Assembly: GCF_010179735.1 (NCBI RefSeq)
Contig: NZ_JAAEEH010000014.1
Span: forward strand, 1-64,000
Direction of reading: 5' to 3'
Source: Anaerotalea alkaliphila
GTDB taxonomy: Bacteria > Bacillota > Clostridia > Lachnospirales > Vallitaleaceae
DNA: 64,000 nt
This document shows positions 19,429 through 28,284 of this stretch, piece by piece. The notes under the pieces are model-generated. The model was not told the origin of the DNA. It saw nothing but the letters and a program-made list of their open reading frames with translations, and did not search any database. A program made the translations under genes and the position numbers. Each line of letters opens with the position of its first letter. The first letter of the stretch is position 1.

Positions 19429-20640
19429 CTACAGGTCCATGTATGCGGAAATTCCATGTTCGATGGTGTCCAGCCCGTTGACTTCGATATGCTCCTCCAC
19501 ACGGAGTCCCATCAGCTTCTGGATGACGCTGAAGACCACAACGGCCAAAGCCACGGTCACGATGCCGACCACCGCAACCCCGATCAACTGTGACACCAGA
19601 AGGGAAACGCCGCCACCGTACAACAGGCCGCCTTCCATTGCGAAAACGCCCACCATCAGGGTGCCGAACACACCGCACACGCCATGGACGGAGATGGCAC
19701 CCACCGGGTCGTCCACCTTCAGCTTGATGTCCACAAATTCCACCGCGAACAGCATCAGGATTCCGCTCAAGATTCCAACGACCACCGCTCCGCCAAAGGA
19801 AATGACATTGGCTCCGGCGGTGATTCCCACCAACCCGGCCAGGGCGCCATTGAGGGTCAGGCCTGCGTCAGGCTTGGTGTACTTCCAGCTGCTGACCAGC
19901 ATGGCCGCCGCCGTGGCTGCGGCTCCGCTCAGCAGGGTGGTCACCGCCGCATGGGCGGTCGCAGGGGAGGTGATGTCCAGGGTGCTTCCCGGATTGAATC
20001 CGAACCATCCGAACCAGAGGATCAGCACGCCCAAAGCCGCCAAAGGAATGTTGTGTCCCGGAATGGCCCGGGCGACCCCGTTCTTGTACTTCCCTTTCCG
20101 GGGTCCCACCATGATGGCCCCCACAAGGGCGCAGAATCCGCCCACCGCATGGACGGCTGTTCCACCGGCAAAATCCAGGAAGCCGAACCGTTCAGCCAGG
20201 AAGCCGCCCCCCCAGATCCAATGGCCCACCGTGGGGTAGATCAGGGTGGTGGCCGCGAGGCAAAAGACCACATAGGAGGTGAACTTGGTGCGTTCCGCCA
20301 TGGCACCTGATACTATGGTAGCACATGTTGCGGCAAAAATCGCCTGGAAAAAGAAAAACGCTTCAAAAGAAATTCCCGCAACCTCCGTGGGCACGCCCGC
20401 CAGCACGAAGTTGCTGGTTCCCAGGATGCCGCCCAGGTCGTTCCCGTACATCAGGCCGTATCCCAGGAAGTAATACCCCAACACACCGATGGCCACCGTT
20501 ACGAAGTTCTTCATGATGATGTTGACCGCATTCTTGGACTGGGTGAAGCCGACCTCCACCATCGCAAAGCCCGCATGCATCAGAAACACAAAAACGCTGG
20601 CGATCAGGACCCACATCGTGTTCAATACCATTGTATCCAT
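19429..20640 (-). CDS. amtB: Ammonium transporter
   Basis: 403-residue Amt/Rh-family ammonium channel with 11 hydrophobic helices. Signature FLMHAGFAMVEVGF near residue 20, the conserved HWIWGGG-type segment near residue 141 and the two in-pore histidines (DFAGGTAVH and later helix SVHGVCGV) can be seen. It takes up NH4+/NH3 and is gated by the PII protein encoded next. AAGGAGG is 8 bases before ATG. It is preceded by a 230-base structured leader with a promoter directly behind the aldolase gene. Confidence 0.95.
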   Translation of the reverse strand: MDTMVLNTMWVLIASVFVFLMHAGFAMVEVGFTQSKNAVNIIMKNFVTVAIGVLGYYFLGYGLMYGNDLGGILGTSNFVLAGVPTEVAGISFEAFFFFQAIFAATCATIVSGAMAERTKFTSYVVFCLAATTLIYPTVGHWIWGGGFLAERFGFLDFAGGTAVHAVGGFCALVGAIMVGPRKGKYKNGVARAIPGHNIPLAALGVLILWFGWFGFNPGSTLDITSPATAHAAVTTLLSGAAATAAAMLVSSWKYTKPDAGLTLNGALAGLVGITAGANVISFGGAVVVGILSGILMLFAVEFVDIKLKVDDPVGAISVHGVCGVFGTLMVGVFAMEGGLLYGGGVSLLVSQLIGVAVVGIVTVALAVVVFSVIQKLMGLRVEEHIEVNGLDTIEHGISAYMDL

Positions 20641-20685
20641 TCCATTTCCTCCTTAAGGTTTTGTCAAGGCGGCTGGTCCTGGGAA

Positions 20686-20882
20686 CCAAGCGTGCGTACC
20701 GCGCGCGTACGCACCATTCGCTTGGAAGGGGGGCGGCCGCAAGCCTGGCCGAACCTTCCAAATAAACAAAAAAAGCCCATAGAATATGTTGTCATATTCT
20801 ATGGACTCCGTTGCCCATGGATCAATCTGAATCCGTCCTTGAATTTGTAATAATGATATTACAAAACCACCGGACTTGTCAA
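20686..20882 (-). promoter_or_regulatory. amtB promoter, operator-like palindrome and structured leader
   Basis: On the minus strand TTGACA (20877-20882) and TATCAT (20853-20858, 18-base spacer) form a promoter. A perfect 9-base inverted repeat TTTGTAATA/TATTACAAA (20844-20852, 20857-20865) overlaps the -10. A 12-base-stem terminator with seven Us follows (20768-20804). Further on are two overlapping GC hairpins: TTGGAAGG/CCTTCCAA (about 20720-20761) and CCAAGC...GCTTGG enclosing GTGCGTAC/GTACGCAC (20686-20725). The repeat resembles a GlnR/TnrA site (TGTNA...TNACA) but has an 8-base rather than 7-base centre. The terminator may end aldolase transcripts or attenuate amtB. Confidence 0.55.
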
Positions 20883-20900
20883 GGGGTTTTTGAAATTTTC

Positions 20901-21764
20901 TTATGCCTGGTTCACGGAACCGAAAAGTTCCATCTTTTCCTTGACTGTTGCCTTGATCGCCTCATATCCGGGCTGCAACAGTTTTCTGGGGTCGAAGCCT
21001 TTTCCTGTCAGGTCTTTGCCTGCCTCGATGTACTTGCGTGTCGCTTCCGCGAACACCAGCTGGCACTCGGTGTTCACGTTGATTTTGGCTACGCCCAGGG
21101 AGATGGCCTGCTTGATCATGTCTTCAGGAATGCCTGTTCCACCATGCAGAACCAAGGGGATGTTGTTTGTGACCGCCTGGATTTTGGCCAGAACGTCGAA
21201 GTTCAGCCCCTGCCAGTTTGCGGGATATTTTCCATGGATGTTGCCGATGCCGGCGGCCAGCATGGTCACGCCCAGGCCTGCAATCTTTGCGCACTCTTGG
21301 GGATCGGCCACTTCGCCTGTTCCTATGACACCGTCTTCCTCGCCACCGATGGAGCCCACTTCCGCTTCCACGGAAAGGCCCTTTTCTTTGGCGATCCGGA
21401 CGATTTCCATTGTCTTCTCAACGTTCTCTTCAATGGCGTAATGGGATCCGTCGAACATTACGGAAGAGAATCCGGCTTCGATGACCTTCAGTGCATGCTC
21501 ATAGCTGCCGTGGTCCAGATGCAGCGCAACAGGAACCGTGATGTTCATGCTCTTGATCATGCCGTTGACCATGCCAACCACTGTCTCGTAGCCGCCCATG
21601 TATTTGCCCGCACCTTCGGATACGCCGAGGATTACAGGGGAGTTGAGCTCTTGCGCTGTTGTGAGGATCGCTTTTGTCCACTCCAGGTTGTTGATGTTGA
21701 ATTGTCCTACCGCATACTTGCCTTCCCTTGCCTTGATCAACATTTGCTCTGCTGATACCAACAT
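20901..21764 (-). CDS. fba: Class II fructose-1,6-bisphosphate aldolase
   Basis: 287-residue zinc aldolase of glycolysis/gluconeogenesis. Visible family features are GQFNINNLEW, the LHLDHG zinc/catalytic segment near residues 82-87, EAEVGSIGG, HGKYP (zinc His) and LHGGTGIP (zinc His), ending with the INVNTE substrate loop. Length suits FbaA-type class IIA/B. GGAGGTAACAAT precedes ATG and a promoter lies about 120 bases upstream. With PPi-PFK at 42.7 kb it forms part of the glycolytic set. A tagatose-bisphosphate specificity cannot be excluded by sequence alone. Confidence 0.93.
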   Translation of the reverse strand: MLVSAEQMLIKAREGKYAVGQFNINNLEWTKAILTTAQELNSPVILGVSEGAGKYMGGYETVVGMVNGMIKSMNITVPVALHLDHGSYEHALKVIEAGFSSVMFDGSHYAIEENVEKTMEIVRIAKEKGLSVEAEVGSIGGEEDGVIGTGEVADPQECAKIAGLGVTMLAAGIGNIHGKYPANWQGLNFDVLAKIQAVTNNIPLVLHGGTGIPEDMIKQAISLGVAKINVNTECQLVFAEATRKYIEAGKDLTGKGFDPRKLLQPGYEAIKATVKEKMELFGSVNQA

Positions 21765-21884
21765 ATTGTTACCTCCTGAATTGTATAATTTGAGATCTCC
21801 GGAGATTTCCGGACATCCGTATGGTTGTCTACCTCCCCCGGAACCACCCTACCTTGTGGACCGGAGCTGTACCCAGGTGCATCC

Positions 21885-21913
21885 ATAGTACCATAAAAAT
21901 ACCTGTTCCTCAA
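21885..21913 (-). promoter_or_regulatory. fba promoter
   Basis: TTGAGG, 17-base spacer, TACTAT on the minus strand. The resulting leader of about 115 bases contains a perfect 12-base palindrome ATCTCCGGAGAT at 21795-21806. Confidence 0.6.
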
Positions 21914-21929
21914 GAAAATTGTGACTGCT

Positions 21930-21958
21930 TTTCCATTTTTCCCTGGATGTGCTATAAT
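21930..21958 (+). promoter_or_regulatory. Promoter of Gfo/Idh oxidoreductase
   Basis: TTTCCA, 17-base spacer, TATAAT, 25 bases before the start codon; divergent from fba. Confidence 0.55.
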
Positions 21959-21983
21959 ATTATCAAGAAAAGGAGGATTTCTT

Positions 21984-22973
21984 ATGAAACCATTGCGATT
22001 GGGTATATTAGGCGTTTCCAAGCACTTCATCACACGGATCGTGCTCCCGCTGACACAGACGCCCCAAGTGGAGCTCTACGGAATCGCTTCCAGGGACCTG
22101 CTGAACGCGTCCAATGCAGCAAAGACCTGGGGAATACAAAAGGCTTTCGGCTCCTACGAGGAAATGCTCCAGGACAAGGAACTGGAGGCGGTCTACATCC
22201 CCCTCCCCAACCACATGCACCTGGAGTGGGCCAAGAAAGCCATGGACGCGGGCAAGCACGTGATCTGCGAGAAACCGTTGGCCATGGACGCCGCCCAGGT
22301 TGCGGACCTGCTGGCCTATTCCAAGGAAACCCCCGTCAAGGTCATGGAGGCCTTCATGTACCGCTTCCACCCCAAATGGGAAAGGGCCCGGGAGATCATC
22401 CGCTTCGGCGAGATCGGCGACGTCACCGCCATCCACACCATCTTCACCTACAACAACCGGGACAAGGCGAACATCCGCAACATCCAGGAATACGGCGGCG
22501 GCGCCCTCTACGACATCGGCTGCTATGCGGTCAGTTCCGCCCGCTTCTTGCTGGGGCAGGAGCCGGTCCGGGTCCTGTCCCTTATGGAGGCGGACATGGA
22601 CTTCCAGGTGGACACCCTGACCTCCGGCATCATGGAGTTCCCCGATGCCCGCTGCCTTTTCACCGTAGGAACGGCCACCCATCCCCAGCAGGAGGTGAAG
22701 GTCTACGGCACCGGCGGGTCCCTGACGGTCACCGTCCCTTTCAACGACCATTACGACAGCTCCGGAGAGCTGCTGGTGCAGAACGGACTGGGCACCCGTT
22801 CGGTCCGCTTCCATCCGGTGAACCAATACCGCCTGGAATTCGAGGCATTCGCCAAGGCCATCCGGGAAGACCAGCCGGTTCCCATCCCCCTGGAGGACAG
22901 CCTGCAGAACATGAAGGTCATGGACGCCCTGTTCGCCTCGGGCACCTCGGCAAAATGGGAAAAGGTCCATTGA
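21984..22973 (+). CDS. Gfo/Idh/MocA-family oxidoreductase
   Basis: 329-residue NAD(P)-dependent oxidoreductase. Rossmann start LRLGILGVSK, the catalytic EKPLAMD lysine motif near residue 97, and a C-terminal alpha/beta domain with YDIGCYAV near 180. It resembles the dihydrodiol/xylose dehydrogenase branch. Substrate unknown. AAAGGAGG lies 7 bases before ATG. Single gene between its own promoter and a convergent terminator. Confidence 0.85.
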   Translation: MKPLRLGILGVSKHFITRIVLPLTQTPQVELYGIASRDLLNASNAAKTWGIQKAFGSYEEMLQDKELEAVYIPLPNHMHLEWAKKAMDAGKHVICEKPLAMDAAQVADLLAYSKETPVKVMEAFMYRFHPKWERAREIIRFGEIGDVTAIHTIFTYNNRDKANIRNIQEYGGGALYDIGCYAVSSARFLLGQEPVRVLSLMEADMDFQVDTLTSGIMEFPDARCLFTVGTATHPQQEVKVYGTGGSLTVTVPFNDHYDSSGELLVQNGLGTRSVRFHPVNQYRLEFEAFAKAIREDQPVPIPLEDSLQNMKVMDALFASGTSAKWEKVH

Positions 22974-22986
22974 TTCCGCACCAACT

Positions 22987-23025
22987 GGAAAGGGACGCTC
23001 CGCACCCCGCGGGACGTCCCTTTCC
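22987..23025. terminator. Bidirectional terminator
   Basis: GGAAAGGGACG (22987-22997) pairs with CGTCCCTTTCC (23015-23025) around a 17-base GC-rich loop, between convergent genes. The same stem sequence recurs in the terminator at 52591-52622. Confidence 0.75.
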
Positions 23026-23032
23026 GGCGTCT

Positions 23033-23569
23033 TCAGACCAGCTTTTCATACACCACCACATCCAGCATCCGGTCGAACTTTCGGCCCACCTCCCGGAAAT
23101 GGGCGCATTGGAAGTATCCCATCTTTCGGAAAAGGGCGATGCTGGCTTGGTTCTCCTCGCAGATGACCGCCAGCAAGGCCCGGAACCCGTGGCTTTTCGC
23201 ATGCCCTTCGATAAAGTCCAGCGCCTGGGTGCCGATCCCCCTCCCTGCGGCCTCTTCCTTTAGATACAGCGTGACTTCCGCTGTGGTGTCGTAGGCTTCC
23301 CGGTTCTTGTACCTGGCCAGGAGCACGTATCCGGCCAGCGCCTCCTCCACCAGGACCGCAAAGGAGGCGTAGCGCCGGTCCCCCCCCAGGACCATCCCCT
23401 CCATTTCCGCAAGCTCCACCGGCTCGATGCTGAAGGTGGCGGTGGAGGTCCGCACATACTGGTTGTAGAGCTCCAGCACCTCCGGCAGGTCCCTGGGGAC
23501 CAGGGGCCTAAAGGCGGCCAGAGCGCCGCCGTTCCCCTTGAACGGATCCGCTTTTCCCATGATTTTCAT
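23033..23569 (-). CDS. GNAT-family N-acetyltransferase
   Basis: 178 residues, phosphinothricin-acetyltransferase-like (PAT/YncA) branch: FRPLVPRDLPEVLELYN start, acetyl-CoA pyrophosphate loop region EEAAGRGIGTQALDF (R/Q-x-x-G-x-G/A) and C-terminal LFRKMGYFQCAHF. The natural acceptor is unknown; relatives acetylate amino-acid-like compounds. Start ATG 23569 has GGGAGG 11 bases upstream; an in-frame ATG three codons later is an alternative. Convergent with the oxidoreductase. Confidence 0.85.
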   Translation of the reverse strand: MKIMGKADPFKGNGGALAAFRPLVPRDLPEVLELYNQYVRTSTATFSIEPVELAEMEGMVLGGDRRYASFAVLVEEALAGYVLLARYKNREAYDTTAEVTLYLKEEAAGRGIGTQALDFIEGHAKSHGFRALLAVICEENQASIALFRKMGYFQCAHFREVGRKFDRMLDVVVYEKLV

Positions 23570-23753
23570 GTCGTTTGCAACCTCCCTCTCCATTTCGCCT
23601 GGAATCCGGTCCCGGATACAAGTATAGCATTTCCTGTCTTCACCGCACAAGCCATGGTGGCCGGATCCGCCAATAAATGATATACTGGATTTCCAACACG
23701 AACTTGCCCGCATGCATGGCAGGGGAACATCAGCCGACCACAAGGAGCCCCCT

Positions 23754-24722
23754 ATGGACCTGCTTCTCTTTTCCTTCAACGCCATCTCCCCTTTGATCCT
23801 CATCGTGGCCCTGGGATACATCCTCCAGCGGGTGGGCATCATCGACGACCACTTCGTGAACAAGGCCAACATCCTGTGCTTCAAGGTGGCCTTCCCCGTA
23901 CAGCTGTTCAAGAACATCTACGAAATCGACTTCCAGCAGGACTTCAACCCTGCCCTGCTGGGCTTCGCCATCACCATGGTGTTCGCGGTGGTGTTCGCCA
24001 CCCTGCTGCTGGCGCCCCGCTTCATCCACAGCCGGGCCCAGCGGGGGGCCTTCATCCAGGCCGTGTTCCGGGGGAACTTCCTCCTTCTGGGGCTGGCCCT
24101 TGCCAACAACCTGTTCGGAGTGGAGGGGACCGCCCCCGCCTCCATGCTGCTGCCGGTGGTGATTCCCCTCTACAACCTGATCGCCGTGGTCCTCCTGACC
24201 TACTATGCGGCCCCCGCCCTGGAACAGTCTTCCCTGGAGCCTCCCAGGATCTCCATCCGCCAACTGGGCCTGGAACTGGTGAAGAACCCCCTGCTGGACG
24301 CTTCCCTCTTGGCCATGGCCCTCTCCCTGGCCCAGGTGCCCCTGCCTCCTTTCGTCCGCACAACCGCCACCGACATCGGCAAGCTGGCCACCCCCCTGGC
24401 GCTGCTGCTCCTGGGAGGCCAGTTCAAGTTCCAGTCCCTGGAAGGCAAGCTGCGGCTGGCGCTCGCCGCTACGGCCCTGCGGATCGTGCTGCTCCCCCTC
24501 CTCATCACCTCCCTGGCCGTCCTGGCGGGATTCCGGGGACCGGAGCTGGGGGCCCTGTTCGTCCTCTTCTCCTCCCCCACGGCCATCACCAGCTTCATCA
24601 TGGCGAAAAACATGGCCAGCGACGCCGAACTCACCGGCCAGATTGTGGTCCTTACCACCATGGGCTCCGGAATCACCCTGTTCATCGGGGTGCTCCTCTT
24701 GAAATCCTTCCAGCTGATCTAG
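23754..24722 (+). CDS. AEC-family transporter (auxin efflux carrier-like)
   Basis: 322-residue membrane protein with about ten hydrophobic helices in two inverted halves, matching the AEC/BASS-fold permeases (LILIVALGYILQRVG near the N-terminus and the LGGQFKF segment in the second half). Bacterial members carry malate, malonate or other small organic anions. AAGGAG is 6 bases before ATG. Its stop codon lies on a CTAG palindrome shared with the convergent cation ATPase gene (4-base overlap). Confidence 0.85.
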   Translation: MDLLLFSFNAISPLILIVALGYILQRVGIIDDHFVNKANILCFKVAFPVQLFKNIYEIDFQQDFNPALLGFAITMVFAVVFATLLLAPRFIHSRAQRGAFIQAVFRGNFLLLGLALANNLFGVEGTAPASMLLPVVIPLYNLIAVVLLTYYAAPALEQSSLEPPRISIRQLGLELVKNPLLDASLLAMALSLAQVPLPPFVRTTATDIGKLATPLALLLLGGQFKFQSLEGKLRLALAATALRIVLLPLLITSLAVLAGFRGPELGALFVLFSSPTAITSFIMAKNMASDAELTGQIVVLTTMGSGITLFIGVLLLKSFQLI

Positions 24723-27337
24723 GACCAGCCGAACAGGTTCCGGAGCCGCTTTCCCGCCTGGACCACCAGCAGGGGCAGGAGGGAGAGGCCGGCCACCAGC
24801 AGATACTGGCCGCCGGAAAGGTCCGCCACCTCGAACATCCTCCGCAGGAAACCGACCTGCAGGACCCCCAAAAGGAGCAGGACACCCAGCCCCACCGCCA
24901 GCAGGCTGTAGGCGTTCCCAAAGAACTGCCGCAGTCCCAGCGGCGGGTCCATCCTGCAGTTGAACCCATGCACCAAGCGGGACAGGCTCAAGGTGGCGAA
25001 GGCCATGGTCATGGCTACCCCATGGCTCCCCGTGGACAATCCGACCCCATAGGCGGCCAGGGTCACAGCCCCGATCACAAGCCCCTCCAGCAGGACCTCC
25101 ATCCCGAAGGCCCTGTCCAGGATGGGCTTTTTCGCGTCCCTGGGAGGGGCTTCCATCAGGTGCCCGTGGGCCGGCTCCAGACCGATGGCGATGGCCGGCA
25201 GGCTGTCCGTCAGGAGGTTGATGAAGAGCAGGTGCACCGGAGCGAAGGGGGCCGGGAGGCCCGCCAGGGATGCCGCAAGCACAGTCAAGATCCCCGCCGT
25301 ATTTCCGGACAGCAGGAATTTGACCGCATTCTTGATGTTCCCGTAGATACTCCTCCCGTTCCCTATGGCTTTGACGATGGTGGAAAAGTTGTCGTCCATC
25401 AGCACCATGGAGGCGGCGTCCTTGGCCACTTCCGTTCCCGCGATGCCCATGGCGATGCCGATGTCGGCCCTTTTCAGGGCGGGAGCGTCGTTGACCCCGT
25501 CACCGGTCATGGCCACCACATGCCCCAGGTCCTGCCACGCCTGCACGATCCGGATCTTGTGCTCCGGGGAGACCCGGGCATAGACACTGATTTCCGGCAC
25601 CCGCTCCCGCAGCTCCTGGTCCGTCAGGTGCTCGATTTCCGCCCCTTCCACAGCCTTGTCCCCTTCCCGCAGGATGCCGATCTGCCGGGCGATGGCGGAA
25701 GCCGTCACCTTGTGGTCGCCTGTGATCATGACCGGCTTGATTCCCGCCCTGACGCAATCCGCAACCGCCTGGGCGGATTCCAACCGGGGCGGGTCCATCA
25801 TGGCCACCAGCCCCAGGAGGGTCAGGCCATCCTCGTCCTCCAGGGCCGGTGCGCCCTGCTCCGGAAATTCCCGGCAGGCGAAAGCCAGCACCCGCAGACC
25901 CTGGTCCGAAAGGCTGTGGTTGGCTTCCTCCATGGCCCGCAGGTCGTCCGGACCGATGGGACGGATCCTTTCCCGCACCTGCACATGGGTGGCCCGCTGG
26001 AGCATCACATCCAAAGCCCCCTTGGTGAACAGGACCCGCCTGTCGTCCACCTGGTTCAAGGTGCTCATCAGTTTCCTGTCGCTGTCGAAGGGAAGCTCCG
26101 CCAGCCGCACATGGCGCTTCCTTGCCTCCAGCTCGTCCATTCCGTAAAGGTCCCCCAGGTGCACCAGGGCGATCTCCGTGGGGTCCCCGATCTGCTTCCC
26201 CTCGTCGCTGACGGCGTCGTTGCAAAGGATGGAGGAGAGCAGCAGCTTCCGCTCCAGCTCCCGGGCCAGGTCCAGCCCGCCCGCCTCCACCATCCTGCCG
26301 TCGAAATACAGCTTCTGCACCGTCATCTTGTTCTGTGTCAGGGTTCCCGTCTTGTCCGAGCAGATGACGGACACGCTTCCCAGACTTTCCACCGAATGCA
26401 GCTTCCGGACGATGGCGTTCTCTTGGGCCAGCTTCCGCGTCCCAAGGGACAGCACGATGGTCACGATGGAGCTCAGAGCCTCCGGTATGGCCGCCACCGC
26501 CAGGGAGATGGCGAACAGCAGGGCGTCCATCAGGGGATTCCCCCGGTACAGGCTGAGCCCGAACACCAGCCCCGAAATCAGCAGGATCAGGAACGCCAGC
26601 TTCTTGCCGAAGGCATCCAGGTTCCGCTGGAGGGGCGTTTCCTTTTCCTTCGCCTGCTCCAGGAGAAGGGCTATCTTTCCGATTTCCGTCTTTTCCCCCA
26701 CCCCTGTGACCAGCACCATTCCCCTTCCATAGGTCACGTGGCTGCCGGAAAAGGCCATGTTCACCCGGTCTCCCAAGGAGACCTCCTCCCTACCTCCGTC
26801 CAAGGCCTCCACGGATTTCTCCACGCTCACGGATTCGCCGGTGAGGGCGCTTTCGTTCACCTGGAGGCTGTTGCTCTCCACCACCCGGCCGTCAGCGCCC
26901 ACAAAATCCCCCGCTTCCAGCAGGAGCAGATCCCCCACCACCACCTCCGCAGAGGGGATCTCCTGTTTCAGCCCTTCCCGCAGGACCTTGGCGTTGGGGG
27001 AGGACAAGGCCTTCAGGCTCTGTATGGACTTCTCCGCCTTCACGTGCTGGACCGTTCCCAGCACCGCATTCAGGATGACCACCGCCACGATGACCAGGGT
27101 GCTTTCCATCTTGCCCATGGCTGCCGAAATCCCCGCCGCCACCAACAGGATCCACACCAGGAAATCCTTGAACTGGGAAAGGAACACCACCGCAACCGAT
27201 GGCCTTTTCGCTTCCGGCAGCCGGTTGGCTCCATGGGCGTTCCTGCTCCCTTCCACTTCACCCGGGTCCAGGCCCCTTTCCGCCGTTCCCATCCTTTCGT
27301 ACGCCTCTTCCCTGCTCCACTTGTACTGTTTTTCCAT
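24719..27337 (-). CDS. P2A-type cation ATPase (annotated Ca2+-type; probable Mn2+ exporter)
   Basis: 872-residue P-type ATPase. It has the cation-ATPase N-terminal domain, actuator loop LTGES (166-170), M4 ion-site motif IPEAL (284-288), phosphorylation site D328 in SDKTGTLTQNK, the hinge GDGVNDAP, and a C-terminal four-helix domain. Family prediction alone would be calcium; the Mn2+-type riboswitch in front of it argues for manganese export, as for Lactococcus YoaB and Streptococcus MgtA (inference). GGGAAAGGG precedes ATG 27337. The 3' end overlaps the AEC gene by 4 bases. Confidence 0.9.
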   Translation of the reverse strand: MEKQYKWSREEAYERMGTAERGLDPGEVEGSRNAHGANRLPEAKRPSVAVVFLSQFKDFLVWILLVAAGISAAMGKMESTLVIVAVVILNAVLGTVQHVKAEKSIQSLKALSSPNAKVLREGLKQEIPSAEVVVGDLLLLEAGDFVGADGRVVESNSLQVNESALTGESVSVEKSVEALDGGREEVSLGDRVNMAFSGSHVTYGRGMVLVTGVGEKTEIGKIALLLEQAKEKETPLQRNLDAFGKKLAFLILLISGLVFGLSLYRGNPLMDALLFAISLAVAAIPEALSSIVTIVLSLGTRKLAQENAIVRKLHSVESLGSVSVICSDKTGTLTQNKMTVQKLYFDGRMVEAGGLDLARELERKLLLSSILCNDAVSDEGKQIGDPTEIALVHLGDLYGMDELEARKRHVRLAELPFDSDRKLMSTLNQVDDRRVLFTKGALDVMLQRATHVQVRERIRPIGPDDLRAMEEANHSLSDQGLRVLAFACREFPEQGAPALEDEDGLTLLGLVAMMDPPRLESAQAVADCVRAGIKPVMITGDHKVTASAIARQIGILREGDKAVEGAEIEHLTDQELRERVPEISVYARVSPEHKIRIVQAWQDLGHVVAMTGDGVNDAPALKRADIGIAMGIAGTEVAKDAASMVLMDDNFSTIVKAIGNGRSIYGNIKNAVKFLLSGNTAGILTVLAASLAGLPAPFAPVHLLFINLLTDSLPAIAIGLEPAHGHLMEAPPRDAKKPILDRAFGMEVLLEGLVIGAVTLAAYGVGLSTGSHGVAMTMAFATLSLSRLVHGFNCRMDPPLGLRQFFGNAYSLLAVGLGVLLLLGVLQVGFLRRMFEVADLSGGQYLLVAGLSLLPLLVVQAGKRLRNLFGWS

Positions 27338-27391
27338 CCCTTTCCCTTTCCGCCGTCCTCGGACGCGCTTGGACGAACTTCCCGTCCCATC

Positions 27392-27430
27392 AAAAAAAGA
27401 CCCTCCGCTCCCTTGGGGGATCGGTAGAGT
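27392..27430 (-). terminator. Riboswitch-controlled terminator
   Basis: Minus-strand hairpin: 27417-27430 (reads ACTCTACCGATCCC) pairs with 27400-27412 (reads GGGAGCGGAGGGT) in 12 of 13 positions with one bulged A, followed by seven Us (27392-27398). The 5' half uses the same CTCTA bases that close helix P1 of the riboswitch, so the two folds exclude each other. Confidence 0.78.
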
Positions 27431-27517
27431 CTCACATAACGAAGCTGTTCCCGGCACCGGGCCTTTCGGCCGTCATGACGATGCGGGGTCCTGGAATCCA
27501 GGCTGTTACTCCCTCTA
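27425..27517 (-). promoter_or_regulatory. yybP-ykoY (Mn2+) riboswitch
   Basis: On the minus strand TAGAG (27513-27517) pairs with CTCTA (27425-27429) as P1. The two conserved internal loops are present: GGGAGTAAC directly after the 5' strand and GTGAGAC directly before the 3' strand. A TCGTCATGACGG segment and a GCCGAAAGGCC hairpin fill the middle. This is the layout of RF00080. Manganese binding docks the two loops, stabilises P1 and would prevent the terminator, turning the ATPase gene on. Confidence 0.75.
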
Positions 27518-27531
27518 TCACTTTCCATTCC

Positions 27532-27560
27532 ACAATACCACGCAGGAATCCGCCTGTCAA
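27532..27560 (-). promoter_or_regulatory. Promoter of riboswitch-ATPase transcript
   Basis: TTGACA, 17-base spacer, TATTGT on the minus strand, starting RNA just upstream of the riboswitch P1 strand. Confidence 0.7.
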
Positions 27561-27593
27561 CAGGATTCTCTGGCCTTTGCAGGGATTCTGTGG

Positions 27594-27599
27594 TATAAT
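27594..27599 (+). promoter_or_regulatory. -10 element of 209-residue membrane protein gene
   Basis: TATAAT 43 bases before the start; no convincing -35. Divergent from the ATPase promoter. Confidence 0.4.
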
Positions 27600-27641
27600 T
27601 CCTGTCATGGCAAACCACAACGAAACGGAGGTTCCATCATC

Positions 27642-28271
27642 ATGAAACCGGTCATCGAGAAATCCAAGTATGAGAGCATGCTGGACAGGCGGATGTACAA
27701 GTTCCCTCTGCTGCTCATCATCGTAACCTTCCTCTTCACCTATTTCCTTCCTGTCCTGATGCAGCTGGTGAGGACCCGCAGCACCCAGGACCTGTTCACC
27801 CCCATGCTCTTCTCCAACTCTTTTTTCCGGGGGATTGTCATCGGCGTCGCCCTCTACTACATCATGCGCATGATGGTCTACCGCTCCGTCAAGCAGTCCC
27901 ACGAGCTGGAGTCGGTGACGGACCCGGAATTCGCAGACGCCTGGTTCCTGCCCTGCGCCATGGGACAGCGGCTCGACAAGGTCCGGCTGGGGAACCTGAT
28001 CTTCAACGGGGACACCTACTACTTCCAGCCCAACAAGCAGTTCACCCAGGACCTTCCCTTCAAGGGAAGCATGACGGAGGAGCCCCTGCATGTGGAAGTG
28101 ACCGACAACACCAGGAACTGGCCCCTGCGGATCCTGGCCGGGGACACCCGGGTCCTGACCCTCCGCAGCCAGAGCGGCATCCACCAGGGGGACTTCCTCG
28201 TACCCGACCCGGAAGCCGTCAGGGAGGAGCTGGAACGCTTCCTGAACGAACGGGCCCTCCACAGGGAATGA
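27642..28271 (+). CDS. Membrane protein of unknown function (209 aa)
   Basis: Two hydrophobic helices at about residues 22-41 and 62-79 form an N-terminal hairpin, so both ends should be on the same side; residues 85-209 are a soluble domain rich in beta strands, perhaps PH-like. CGGAGG is 10 bases before ATG. It sits divergently from the riboswitch-controlled ATPase but I see no shared control signal. Family not recognised. Confidence 0.7.
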   Translation: MKPVIEKSKYESMLDRRMYKFPLLLIIVTFLFTYFLPVLMQLVRTRSTQDLFTPMLFSNSFFRGIVIGVALYYIMRMMVYRSVKQSHELESVTDPEFADAWFLPCAMGQRLDKVRLGNLIFNGDTYYFQPNKQFTQDLPFKGSMTEEPLHVEVTDNTRNWPLRILAGDTRVLTLRSQSGIHQGDFLVPDPEAVREELERFLNERALHRE

Positions 28272-28284
28272 CCGCAGCAAACGC

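Noticed and set aside
20844-20865. GlnR/TnrA site before amtB
   Set aside because: The arms fit, but the centre is one base too long for TGTNA-N7-TNACA; kept only as an operator-like repeat.
23876-27427. 1183-codon plus-strand open frame opposite the P2A ATPase
   Set aside because: Shadow frame caused by GC-rich codon bias; residues are Pro/Gly/His/Arg-rich without domains.
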